Positions 8,664 to 17,123 of a stretch of 64,000 nt of DNA are shown here, piece after piece. A program made the translations under genes and the position numbers. Positions within the stretch are counted from its first letter, which is position 1; every line of letters begins with the position of its first letter. Origin of the DNA: Pseudomonas sp. FeN3W. GTDB lineage: Bacteria > Pseudomonadota > Gammaproteobacteria > Pseudomonadales > Pseudomonadaceae. Under the pieces are notes generated by a model, which was not told the DNA's origin, did not search any database, and worked only from the letters and a program-made list of their open reading frames with translations. The stretch lies in the NCBI GenBank assembly GCA_030263805.2, contig CP136010.1, forward strand, positions 186,001 through 250,000, in the 5' to 3' direction.

Positions 8664-9574
8664 ACGGTGAGATTAGGCATCGCGGGCGCGTAGCTGATAA
8701 CAGCTTCTAGCGAGTTGTAGCTATCGGCCAATAAGTGCCGCACAAATCCCGGCGGGTGCAGATTTCCGGGCGGTTTGCGCCAGATCAGTTGGAGACGCTT
8801 TTCAAGCCCCGGGATGGGAAGAGCTACCAGCGCGCCACTGCGAACTTCGTCTTGTACTGCGGAAGCCATCACCAACGACACGCCGAGTCCCGCCCTGACT
8901 GCTTGTTTGACTGCCTCGGTGCTGCCTAGCTGCATACCGCTGCGAGGCACGCCCAGCTCGCCAAAGTATTCGGTCAGAAGCCGTCCGGTACCGCTACCCG
9001 GTTCACCTCCCAGCATCGGCAGGTCCACCAGACGATCGCGTTCTATGCACCCTGCTTCAGCCAGCGGATGGTCGGGGCTGACGATAAGTACCAGCGGCTC
9101 GACCCGCCAGAGGCGGTGTTCGAAGTCGGGGTGAGGTAGCCACCATTCCATGATCGCGGCGTCGAGCTGGCCCGCCAGTAGCTGGTCGGCCACATCCGGG
9201 TTGGCGGCGATGCGCAGATCCACCTCGCCCCTCTCATTTGCGGTCGTCAGATAGCTGCGCACGAATGGCTGGAGAAGGTAGGTGCCGATGTTGGAGCTGG
9301 CCCCGACGCGCTCACTATTTCCATGCAGGGCTTCTAGCGCCCGGGCGTGCATGTCGAGCAAGGCGGTCGCATGCGGCATGAAGGCCAGCGCACGTGTGGT
9401 AGGCTGGCAGCCTCTACGACTGCGCTGCACCAGCGTTACGCCGACCTGCTCTTCAAGCTTCTGCAAGTGCTGCGACACCGTCGGCTGGGCCAGCCCCAAC
9501 GCCCTCGCCGCGCTCTGAAAACTGCCTGTTTGAACGATCGCTACCAGGCTCTTCAGCCAGACCGGATTCAACAT
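8660..9574 (-). CDS. ptxE: LysR-family regulator of the phosphite operon
   Basis: This 304-residue LysR-type regulator has an N-terminal winged HTH (LKSLVAIVQTGSFQSAARALGLAQPTVSQHLQKLEEQVG) and a periplasmic-binding-like effector domain from about residue 90. ATG 9574 (MLNPVWLKS) overlaps the 3' end of ptxD by 7 bases, so it is co-translated with the operon. The gene order ptxABCDE matches P. stutzeri WM88, where ptxE is the last gene. Its precise effector is not visible from sequence. Upstream in-frame codons exist but would lie within ptxD. Confidence 0.88.
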   Translation of the reverse strand: MLNPVWLKSLVAIVQTGSFQSAARALGLAQPTVSQHLQKLEEQVGVTLVQRSRRGCQPTTRALAFMPHATALLDMHARALEALHGNSERVGASSNIGTYLLQPFVRSYLTTANERGEVDLRIAANPDVADQLLAGQLDAAIMEWWLPHPDFEHRLWRVEPLVLIVSPDHPLAEAGCIERDRLVDLPMLGGEPGSGTGRLLTEYFGELGVPRSGMQLGSTEAVKQAVRAGLGVSLVMASAVQDEVRSGALVALPIPGLEKRLQLIWRKPPGNLHPPGFVRHLLADSYNSLEAVISYAPAMPNLTV

Positions 9575-10578
9575 GCGGCAGGCTCGGCCTGGGGCAGACG
9601 GTTCGCAGCGTTGATTGGGCGCGCACCTGCCAACGCCTGGATGATGCTCTGCGCTGCACAACGTTCAATCTCCAGGCGCACCGCGCGCACTGCCGACCCT
9701 ATGTGCGGAGTGAAGAGCGTATTCGGATGCGCGAGCAGCGCAGGATCGATCAGCCGCGGCCGGTCCGCGCGAGCCCAGTCTTCCATTTCGAATACATCCG
9801 CCGCATACCCGCCGAGCTGGCCTCGCTCAAGCGCCGCGAGCACGGCGGCTTCATCCACTACCGAACCACGACAGGGGTTTACAAGCAGAGCGCCCGGCCG
9901 TACGAGGGCAAGCAGCTCGGCGTTGACCAGATGCTCAGTATCGGCATTCAAGGGAAGCGCCAGCAGGATGAAGTCCGAGCTGGCGAAGAGTTCGCTGCAC
10001 GCCACCTGGCGCAGGCCGAGCCGTTGCTCGGTTTGTGTATCCAGAGCCTTCGCCTCGTGGTACTGCAGGGTCGCGCCCCATCCCTGCAAGCGCTCAGCCA
10101 TGGCCTGTCCGATGGCGCCCATGCCAAGGATGCCGACCGTCGCGTTATCCAGCCCCGTGCCGTAGAACTGTGGTTGCCAGCCCTGGAACTCGCCAGAGCG
10201 GACGAACGCATCTGCTGCGCGCAGATGCCGCCCCAGCCCCACCGCCAGTCCGATCGCCAGCTCGGCAGTCGGGACCGTCAACAGATCAGGCACGAAGGTC
10301 AACCAGACCCCGCGGGCAGTACAGGCGTCCACATCGAAATTGTCGAAGCCCTTGAGCGCGCAGCCGACCACACGCAGCTCGGGGCAGGCTTGGAGAAATT
10401 CTGCATCGACCCGATCGGGCATGAACGCCATCATCGCCTGAGCATCGCGGCAGCGGCGCAGAATTTCCTCGCGCGTCAGCGTGCTGTCGCTCTGGTTGGT
10501 CATCAGCTCGCAATGTGGCGCCAGCAGTTGCAGGATCTCATCGTGTACTCGGTGAGTTATAACGAGTTTCGGCAGCAT
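9568..10578 (-). CDS. ptxD: Phosphite dehydrogenase (NAD-dependent)
   Basis: This 336-residue D-2-hydroxyacid dehydrogenase-family enzyme oxidises phosphite to phosphate with NAD+. The residues known to matter in WM88 PtxD are all in place at the same numbers: Lys76, Arg237 (NPCRGSVV), Glu266 (FEMEDW) and His292 (TPHIGS). The Rossmann motif is GILGMGAIG, and Glu175-Ala176 (YHEAKA) follow the second strand and set NAD over NADP preference. The sequence is almost identical to WM88 PtxD as I remember it, with a few conservative changes. ATG 10578 lies 9 bases after the ptxC stop. Ordinary hydroxyacid dehydrogenases do not keep Lys76 and this overall sequence, so the call is specific. Confidence 0.97.
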   Translation of the reverse strand: MLPKLVITHRVHDEILQLLAPHCELMTNQSDSTLTREEILRRCRDAQAMMAFMPDRVDAEFLQACPELRVVGCALKGFDNFDVDACTARGVWLTFVPDLLTVPTAELAIGLAVGLGRHLRAADAFVRSGEFQGWQPQFYGTGLDNATVGILGMGAIGQAMAERLQGWGATLQYHEAKALDTQTEQRLGLRQVACSELFASSDFILLALPLNADTEHLVNAELLALVRPGALLVNPCRGSVVDEAAVLAALERGQLGGYAADVFEMEDWARADRPRLIDPALLAHPNTLFTPHIGSAVRAVRLEIERCAAQSIIQALAGARPINAANRLPQAEPAAC

Positions 10579-10586
10579 GGTTTGTC

Positions 10587-11426
10587 CTATTTGAAACGTT
10601 TGCGCAGCACGCCACTGAAGGCGTCTACTAGCGTGACCATGGCCAGGATGACCAGCAGGATTGCTGCAACCTCCTGGTACTGCATGATGCGCAGCGAGCC
10701 CATGAGTTCGAAGCCGATACCGCCGGCGCCAACCATGCCCATCACGGTGGAGGCGCGAAAGTTGTATTCCCAGCGGTAGATCGCCACGTCGGCGAACTGC
10801 GGAGTCACCTGTGGCAAAACCGCGTGCAGCAGCACTTGCATCGGCGTAGCCCCCGCCGCCCGAGCGGCTTCCACCGGCGCTTCGTCGACGTGCTCGATGG
10901 CCTCGGCGAAGAACTTGCCGACCATGCCGATCGAATGCAGACCCAGGGCAAGCACGCCCGGCAAGGCGCCGAACCCTACGGCTGCAACGAAGATGATGCC
11001 CATGATCAGCTCCGGCACCGACCGCAGGGCATTGAGCAGCACCCGGGCAACACCGAACACAAGGGGGTGCGGCGCCGTATTGCGCGCTGCAACGAAGGCC
11101 ACCACCAGCGAGAACACCACTGCGATGGCCGTGCCGGCGATGCTCATCGCCAGCGTGTCGATCAACGGGCGAATCCAGCTTCGATAGCCCGAAAAGTCTG
11201 GCGGCATGGCCTCGCCTGCCAGGGTCGCGATGGAGGGCAGCCCGTTCAGCAGCGTGGTGGCATCGAGCAGCCCCACGTACCAGCAGGCCAACAGCACCAC
11301 TCCGAGTACAATTGCCACCTGCCCCAGCTGGCGCCACCAACCGAGGCCGAAGCCTCGAAGGATGTGCTCGCGTTGCTCTGCAGGCAGCGCCTGCACGTCA
11401 TGATGAGTAGACATATCGGTGCTCAC
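10587..11426 (-). CDS. ptxC: Phosphite ABC transporter permease
   Basis: This 279-residue inner-membrane protein of the PhnE family has about six membrane segments. The cytoplasmic coupling loop is EAARAAGATPMQVLLHAVLPQ, the EAA motif that contacts the ATPase. The conserved RASTVMGMVGAGGIGFEL segment of phosphonate/phosphite permeases follows. The gene overlaps ptxB by 4 bases (ATGA) and precedes ptxD by 8 bases, so transport and oxidation are translationally coupled. Substrate assignment to phosphite rests on operon context. Confidence 0.94.
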   Translation of the reverse strand: MSTDMSTHHDVQALPAEQREHILRGFGLGWWRQLGQVAIVLGVVLLACWYVGLLDATTLLNGLPSIATLAGEAMPPDFSGYRSWIRPLIDTLAMSIAGTAIAVVFSLVVAFVAARNTAPHPLVFGVARVLLNALRSVPELIMGIIFVAAVGFGALPGVLALGLHSIGMVGKFFAEAIEHVDEAPVEAARAAGATPMQVLLHAVLPQVTPQFADVAIYRWEYNFRASTVMGMVGAGGIGFELMGSLRIMQYQEVAAILLVILAMVTLVDAFSGVLRKRFK

Positions 11427-12286
11427 ATCGTGGCGAAGTCGAGGCCGAGCAGCGATCCCATGTTGCGAATCACATCGTAGTCGGCGTCGGTGATTGGCGC
11501 GAAGGCCTCGGCTTTGAAGTTGCGCAGCACTTCGGGATCGTCGATACCGACGAATACATCCCGCACCTTGGTTTTCAGCTCGGGGCTCAGGTTCGAGCGC
11601 ATCGCCCAGGGGTATTGGGGATATTCGCCGCTGTAACCAAGTACTTTCACCTTGCTCGGATCGATTAGGCCACGTTCGGCTACTTGATTGAAAATTACCT
11701 CCGACAGCCCACCCGCATCGGCGTTTCCGTTCGCCACGTTGACGGCAACGGCGTCATGCGTGCCCACAAAATGTTGTTCGTAGTCCTGCCCACCCGTCAG
11801 CTCGGCCGTCTCAAGAAGCACGGTTTTGGGAATCAGATGGCTGGACGTCGATGCCCGGTCACCATAGGCCATCTTCTTGCCCTTAAGGTCGGCATACTCA
11901 TTCACGCCTGACGCCACATTGGCGATAATCACTGAGCGATAGGTCGGCTTGCCGTCGATGACCATGGCAGCGAAGGGCTCGATGTCGCTTTTGCTTTTGG
12001 CCATGACGTAGGACAGCGGACCGAAATACGCCAGGTCGATACGGCCAAAGCGCATCGCCTCAATCATCGAGGAATAGTCGGTGGTTACGATCAGCTGCAC
12101 CTTCTTGTCCAGATGCTCTTCCAGATAATCCTTCAGCGGCTGGTTTCGCTTGATCAACTCCGAGGCGTTTTCGTCCGGCAGCAGCGCAACCTTTAGCACA
12201 TCCGGATCGGCATCGGCCGCTACGGCGGACAGACTTGAAACAGCGGACAGCAAACAGGTCAATAAGAGAGCGGATAAGCGTTTCAT
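11423..12286 (-). CDS. ptxB: Phosphite-binding periplasmic protein
   Basis: This 287-residue PhnD-type solute-binding protein has an N-terminal signal peptide (MKRLSALLLTCLLSAVSSLSAVAA). The mature domain shows family features: LKVALLPDENASELI near the start, the YFGPLSYVMA ligand-site segment, and a second set of ligand contacts around SSHLIPK and GTHDAVAVNVANG. It captures phosphite in the periplasm for the PtxAC transporter. The start overlaps the ptxA stop by 4 bases. Confidence 0.94.
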   Translation of the reverse strand: MKRLSALLLTCLLSAVSSLSAVAADADPDVLKVALLPDENASELIKRNQPLKDYLEEHLDKKVQLIVTTDYSSMIEAMRFGRIDLAYFGPLSYVMAKSKSDIEPFAAMVIDGKPTYRSVIIANVASGVNEYADLKGKKMAYGDRASTSSHLIPKTVLLETAELTGGQDYEQHFVGTHDAVAVNVANGNADAGGLSEVIFNQVAERGLIDPSKVKVLGYSGEYPQYPWAMRSNLSPELKTKVRDVFVGIDDPEVLRNFKAEAFAPITDADYDVIRNMGSLLGLDFATM

Positions 12287-13110
12287 CGGGACATCTCCAG
12301 TGAAGGTGCGAGCATGACAGGGGTTTCAGCCGGAGCAGTTGCTGGCTGAGTCGTAGAGCGGCCTGCATAGATGCGCTCAAGCTGCGCATCGGTGAGTTCC
12401 GAGGGCGCGGCATCGAAAACGATCTGAGAATCGGCCAGCCCGACGACGCGATCGGCGAAGCGGCGGGCATATTCGAGTTGATGCAGCGAAACGATGGCGG
12501 TGATGCCGTCTTCCTTGCAGATGTCGCGCAGCAGTCCGAGAACACGGACCGAAGTGGCCGGGTCGAGACTGGCTACCGGCTCATCGGCAAGAATGATCGC
12601 GGGCTGTTGCGCTAGCGCACGCGCGATGCCTACCCGCTGCTGCTGGCCACCGGACAGTTTGTCCACCCGGCTTAGCGCCTTGTCTGCCAGACCGACCCGA
12701 GCGAGGCAACTGAGCGCAATCTCCTGATCGGCACGCGGCAGAGGAAACAGCGAGCGGAGCGTGTTGTGAAAGGCCAGCCGACCGGTAAGCACATTAGCCA
12801 GTGCACTTTGACGTTCGATTAGCTGGTGGTGCTGAAAGATCATGGCGGTACGCCGACGATGCTGACGCAAGGCCGAGCCGCTGCCGAGCTCACCGAGCTC
12901 GCTGGTGACACTGCCGCGAGTGGGCGTGACGAGTCGATTGAGGCTACGGAGCAAGGTCGACTTGCCTGCGCCCGAGAGACCAAGCAGCACGGTGAACTCA
13001 CCACGCCGAAATGCAATCGAGGTATCGCGTAGGGCTGTCACGCCGCCTGGGTAGACGACGCTCAACCGGTCGACCCGCAGCACGGCGTCCTGTATCGGAT
13101 GGGGCGTCAT
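12283..13110 (-). CDS. ptxA: Phosphite ABC transporter ATP-binding protein
   Basis: This 275-residue ABC ATPase of the PhnC family powers phosphite uptake. Walker A (GLSGAGKST), Q-loop region (MIFQHHQLI), signature (LSGGQQQR), Walker B (IILADEP) and the H-loop (VSLHQLE) are all visible. It is the first gene of the ptxABCDE operon. The 428 bases upstream contain its promoter. In WM88 the operon is induced by phosphate starvation, but no convincing Pho box was found here by eye. Confidence 0.94.
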   Translation of the reverse strand: MTPHPIQDAVLRVDRLSVVYPGGVTALRDTSIAFRRGEFTVLLGLSGAGKSTLLRSLNRLVTPTRGSVTSELGELGSGSALRQHRRRTAMIFQHHQLIERQSALANVLTGRLAFHNTLRSLFPLPRADQEIALSCLARVGLADKALSRVDKLSGGQQQRVGIARALAQQPAIILADEPVASLDPATSVRVLGLLRDICKEDGITAIVSLHQLEYARRFADRVVGLADSQIVFDAAPSELTDAQLERIYAGRSTTQPATAPAETPVMLAPSLEMSR

Positions 13111-13538
13111 TTGATCACCTTTCGCAAATTTGCTGGCCGCACAATTGCGGTTCGCGATGCAAAGGGTAGAAATTCCTTGTTAACGCACTGCTTCTAAATG
13201 ATGACATTTCGATGAATGCTTCGAATCTGCCGTAGCGGGGCGGCAAGCGAAGCCGTGGAAGAACGGGCGCAACGTAGCGTCTTTCTTCACGCGGGATACA
13301 GGAGGCTTTGATTGATACTGCTGCGGATTCGCTACAGTAACGTTGGGCCAGAACGTAATGCCATCCAAGCAAGAGAGCGCACACTAGCGGCCAGAAGCAG
13401 TCATACCCCAAGAGCTGTTTCGGCCCCAAGATGGCGGATCTATAGATGCGTACCTACCGCTGCGCGAAAGCCAACCTCCGTGAGGACTTGGCTTGCGCCC
13501 AGCTTACATTTAAATCAAGGCCCGGAAAGATATCTGCA
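13111..13538. other. Intergenic region between the ABC-3C-like locus and ptxA
   Basis: No gene could be supported here; short open frames on both strands look random. It must hold the ptxA promoter (minus strand). A fragment reading ATGTCATC on the minus strand near 13201 resembles half a Pho box but lacks a good second half. It also contains the end of the upstream ATPase transcript; no hairpin with a T tract was evident. Confidence 0.4.
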
Positions 13539-16531
13539 TTATTGAATGCGCTGTTTCCAGCTCCCTGCTTGCGCAGTGACGCCATCTTCAGTCGGCACGA
13601 GCGTCCAGATCTTGGCCTCAATTCCGTCGTTTTGCAGCTTGCGCATGAAGTAACGAGCCTGCAGAGCATCATGGGTAGCGATAACGACCTGGAAACCATG
13701 ATCAACGATGTAGTCACGCAGCAAATCGAAAACCGCAGAGGCATGTACCAGGTCGTGATGCTGAGTCGGGTCATCCAATAACAGTGCTTTCCAAGGAGAC
13801 CACTGATGACTCATCGCCATTGAGAGCAGGAAGGTCAGTTGAAGATCCGTCAACTGTGCCTCACTCGCGATATCAGGTACCGGTACCGCTTTATTGCCAA
13901 GCGGTACAGAAACGCCGGCACGATCCTTGTTATACGAGTTGAAGAATTTCAGGCTTGCCTCGTGGAACCTGGACTCTCGCACGACACGCTTTAGCAGCGC
14001 CTGCCAGCGGGGTACCACCTTGCCGACATGCTTCTGAACATTCTCAATTTCTTTCTTGAGTGAGCCGTCCAGCAAATCCATCGCGTCCGAGATCAAGGAC
14101 AACTGCAAGAAGCTGGAGCGTGCCGCGTTGATGCTGTCATTGAGGTACGCTTCGAAGGCCTCTTCTGATCGGTCAAGACGCTGAGCATCAATCAACCGCT
14201 GAGCCAGTTGTGAATCGTTCAGCTTGGCCCAAGCAGAGATCTCCACCCCAATGCCTTCGAGTGCTGAAACATACCCCTCCAGGAGGGTCAACGTAGCGCG
14301 CAGTGTCGCTTCACGGGCCTGCGCAGCTTCCGCAAGTGGGTCGCCGGTCAAATCCTGCTCTTGCCAGCTCGCGCGGATTTGAAGAAGGAGCGTTTGAACC
14401 CTTCGGATTTCTTCCTCGATCTCCTTGACTGCGGTTAATGACTCAACCAACTGATGCTGCTGGGTGTCTAGGGCGGATTGCACAGTCTCAACCTTCCCGT
14501 TCAGATCGCTGATCTGCTGTTCCAGCTGCGCTTTTTCTGCAGTGAGTTGCTCAAGCGTACGAGCCAGCGGTTCTCCAGAGGTGAGCGCGGCCAGTGCGGC
14601 AACTGCTTGATCCAGCCGCGTAGACGCTTCGCTCTGTTGAACTCGGGCCAAGTCGAGCATCTGCTGTGCCGAGTTGAAGGCCCCCTCGGTTTGTTCAAAG
14701 GCTTCAGGGGAAGGGAGAGCGTCCAAAGCCGCTCGCTGATCAGTCAAACGCTTTTTGGCAGGAGCAATACTATCGAGTTGCTGCCTGAGCGACTCCCTTG
14801 CCAATGGGAGCGAGTCACTAGCCAAAATCGGATCGGTACGAAACTGCGCAACTCGTCTTCCCAGATCCTGGCGGCTGGACTCCAAAGCACCCAGCTCCAT
14901 TCGGCTGAAGTCTAGTGCTTGCTGCGCTTTCTCAACCGCGACCTCACTGGCCGTCAACGCTTCCACAGCAGCTCGCAATCGCTGCTCAGCTGCAGTCAAA
15001 CTCGGATTGATCGCTTCAAGGGCTTGAGCCACACGGGACTGAAGCTTGGTTGCACCATGCGGCTCCAGGCAAAGCGGGCATTGATCTTGGTCAGCGGGAA
15101 GATGTTGCGCTATGGATGCAACGGCCTGACGGATTGCGTCGGCGGAAGAACTGAGCATCTCATAAAATGATCGGGCAGTGGCCTCCGCAGCTTTACACGT
15201 CTCATACGAGGAACGTTCGGCATCCCGATCGATGCTCTGTTTATCGATGAGCACTCCGAGATCCGTGATTTGCTGAACAACCTCGCTGATTTGCTGCTCA
15301 GTGGCCTGCCAGTCGGCAAGCATTAGACGGCTCGCCTCCAAGCGCTGCTCAGTCTGGTTGATGCCATGAAGCTGGGCGTCAATCTGAGCATGCTGGTTGC
15401 GAACCCGTTGGTTGCGCTCATGCTGCTCGCGAAGTACACGAGAATTTTCTTCAGCCTCGCGTAGGGCAGCAATCGCTGACGTCAACGCGTCATTTCGGTG
15501 AGCGATCTCCTGTTTTGCAGTGGTTTCTCCAATCAGACGCTCAAGTTGCTGCCCGATGCTGGTAAGTTCTTGCTGTGCAGAGTGGATACTGGCCTGATGC
15601 TCCTGCAAGGCGGCATTGCCGTCAGCCCTCGTGTTCGCGTGTTTATCGAGTGTCTGACTAGCTGCCGCGAGGTCTTCATTGAGCTTTTCGAGCTGCTCCT
15701 GCGCCGCAACAAAGCTTTCAACAAGATCGTTTACCAAGGCAAGGCTTGAATATGCGCCCGAGTCCGTTCGACCTTCCCTTGCAAGATCTCGGTCAGTGCG
15801 GAGTGTGCAATCGTCAGCCCCTCCTGGCTTGCAGGCCCGGTCAATAAGCCAGGTGGAATCTGGCTCAGGCTTTGCGTCTGGTTTGCAGCGTCAGAGAGAG
15901 CGTCGGCAATTCGATCGAGCGGTCGTAATGCACCTACTGCACCGGCAGCAGCTATGTCACGCTCCTGAAGTAGGCGAGTCCACTCGCTCAAATCAGTCTC
16001 ATGCCCAATCAACACTTCTTCCGCACGGGCTTTTTGCTCCGTCAGCGACCGTCGAACGGCAGCGAGGTTGGCGCGAGCTTTAGAACCGTCGCGACCAATC
16101 GGCAGCTTCGCCAACTGGGTTCCGGCTTCCTTTTCTTCTGCATTAACGATCCACCCGTTCTCCCTCTGATCCAAGAGGTGAGTTAGACGCAGCAAGAATG
16201 GGATGTCATTTGCAGACACATTAGGGAAGACGCTGCTCAAGTCTCCGTCCCGGCTGACCTCGCCCGCTGCAGTCACGCGTGATGTCGCAGTTAACTCAGA
16301 AAAACTCAGACTGACTGTCGCTGCCGCCTGATCATCACGAATGATGTGGGCAAGGTCGTCACGGAGACGCGCGATTTTCCCGGTTAGGCCAAACTCGATC
16401 GCCTCAAATACCGTTGTTTTGCCAGTACCATTGGGCGCGAGCAAAATAGTCGCTCCGGGACTCAGCTCGATGGTGACTTCCGACCCGAATTTGCGCAGGT
16501 TCGACAGGGTGATTGAATTCAACTTGCTCAC
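13539..16531 (-). pseudogene. SMC/Rad50-like ATPase of an ABC-3C-type system, split by a 5-base duplication
   Basis: The N-terminal part (16531-15731, 266 residues) has Walker A APNGTGKTT at residues 32-40 and stops at TAA 15733-15731. The C-terminal part (frame 15737-13539) holds long coiled coils, a Rad50-style CPLC hook, and the Walker B-like WKALLLDDP followed by a D-loop-like TQHHD. At the junction the sequence CAAGG is tandemly duplicated (15735-15744, plus strand). Deleting one copy joins the frames as AHIQALVNDLVESF, giving 995 residues. The gene overlaps the middle component by 4 bases. In ABC-three-component systems this ATPase is thought to sense DNA or replication intermediates and control an effector. 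In this copy it should be inactive unless slippage or frameshifting occurs, or unless the duplication is a sequence error. Confidence 0.85.
15735..15744. repeat. Exact tandem duplication of CAAGG causing a frameshift
   Basis: Two adjacent copies of CAAGG (15735-15739 and 15740-15744) lie inside the SMC-like ATPase gene. One copy keeps the reading frame; two copies bring in a stop within four codons. Replication slippage or a footprint left by excision of an element with 5-base target duplications would both explain it. Confidence 0.9.
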
Positions 16532-17121
16532 GACTGAACCTCGCTTTCACCCAGCGAGTCGGTAAGAACACGCACCACATCCGCTCCGTTTTGGTTGGTC
16601 AGAAACTGCGTTTTCCAAGCAGCGATGTGTGGAGCAGACCAAGGGTATGCATTGGACAGCGTGTTCAGCGCCGACACCAATGGATCGCTCAGCGTCTCGA
16701 CATCGCCAGCGGGATCCAAGGCCGCCAAGAATGTCCGGTTAAGAAAATCACCAGCTGCTTCAGATTCGCGCACAACAACCTTGCGGCAAAATCTGTCATC
16801 CGTCTCAATCCGTGCAGCGTCATCCTTGGCGATACCGCTGATCATCAGAAACATATAGAGGTCTGCAGTCTCAGGTTCGGGCAGCACATCCCGGACATCG
16901 GCTGCCCACTGGTTGGCTGCCTGAAGGGCCGTCAGTGGAAGCTCGATGAGCAGAACCGTCCGCCAGCCCGCCCGTTCGATGTGGGAGCGCTTGAGTCGAA
17001 GAACATGCGAGTCGTAGTCGACCTCAGGCAGCATTAGCTCCGTTACGTCCCGGGGACACACGTCATACCGACCCTCTACACGCTGAATGATTGCGCCAGC
17101 CACTTCCTGCAGTGTCAGCAT
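16528..17121 (-). CDS. ABC-3C-type middle component protein
   Basis: This 197-residue protein sits between a nuclease-like gene and an SMC-like ATPase gene, with a 2-base gap before it and a 4-base overlap after it. Small alpha/beta proteins in this position are the 'middle component' of ABC-three-component systems. No catalytic motif is evident. Features include a conserved-looking WRTVLLIELPLTALQAANQWAAD strand-helix unit and a C-terminal helical segment. The role is inferred from gene order and size rather than from a clear motif; it probably bridges the ATPase and the effector. Confidence 0.7.
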   Translation of the reverse strand: MLTLQEVAGAIIQRVEGRYDVCPRDVTELMLPEVDYDSHVLRLKRSHIERAGWRTVLLIELPLTALQAANQWAADVRDVLPEPETADLYMFLMISGIAKDDAARIETDDRFCRKVVVRESEAAGDFLNRTFLAALDPAGDVETLSDPLVSALNTLSNAYPWSAPHIAAWKTQFLTNQNGADVVRVLTDSLGESEVQS

Positions 17122-17123
17122 GA

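Noticed and set aside
13180..13215. Possible Pho box upstream of ptxA
   Set aside because: Only one weak half-site (ATGTCATC on the minus strand) is visible; the second half does not match. A position-weight-matrix scan would be needed.
13115..13429. Open frame of 104 codons between ptxA and the ATPase gene
   Set aside because: No ribosome site, biased composition, no recognisable family; it probably overlaps promoter DNA.
15731..15745. Programmed ribosomal frameshift in the ATPase gene
   Set aside because: No slippery heptamer or downstream structure is evident; the exact CAAGG duplication explains the shift more simply.
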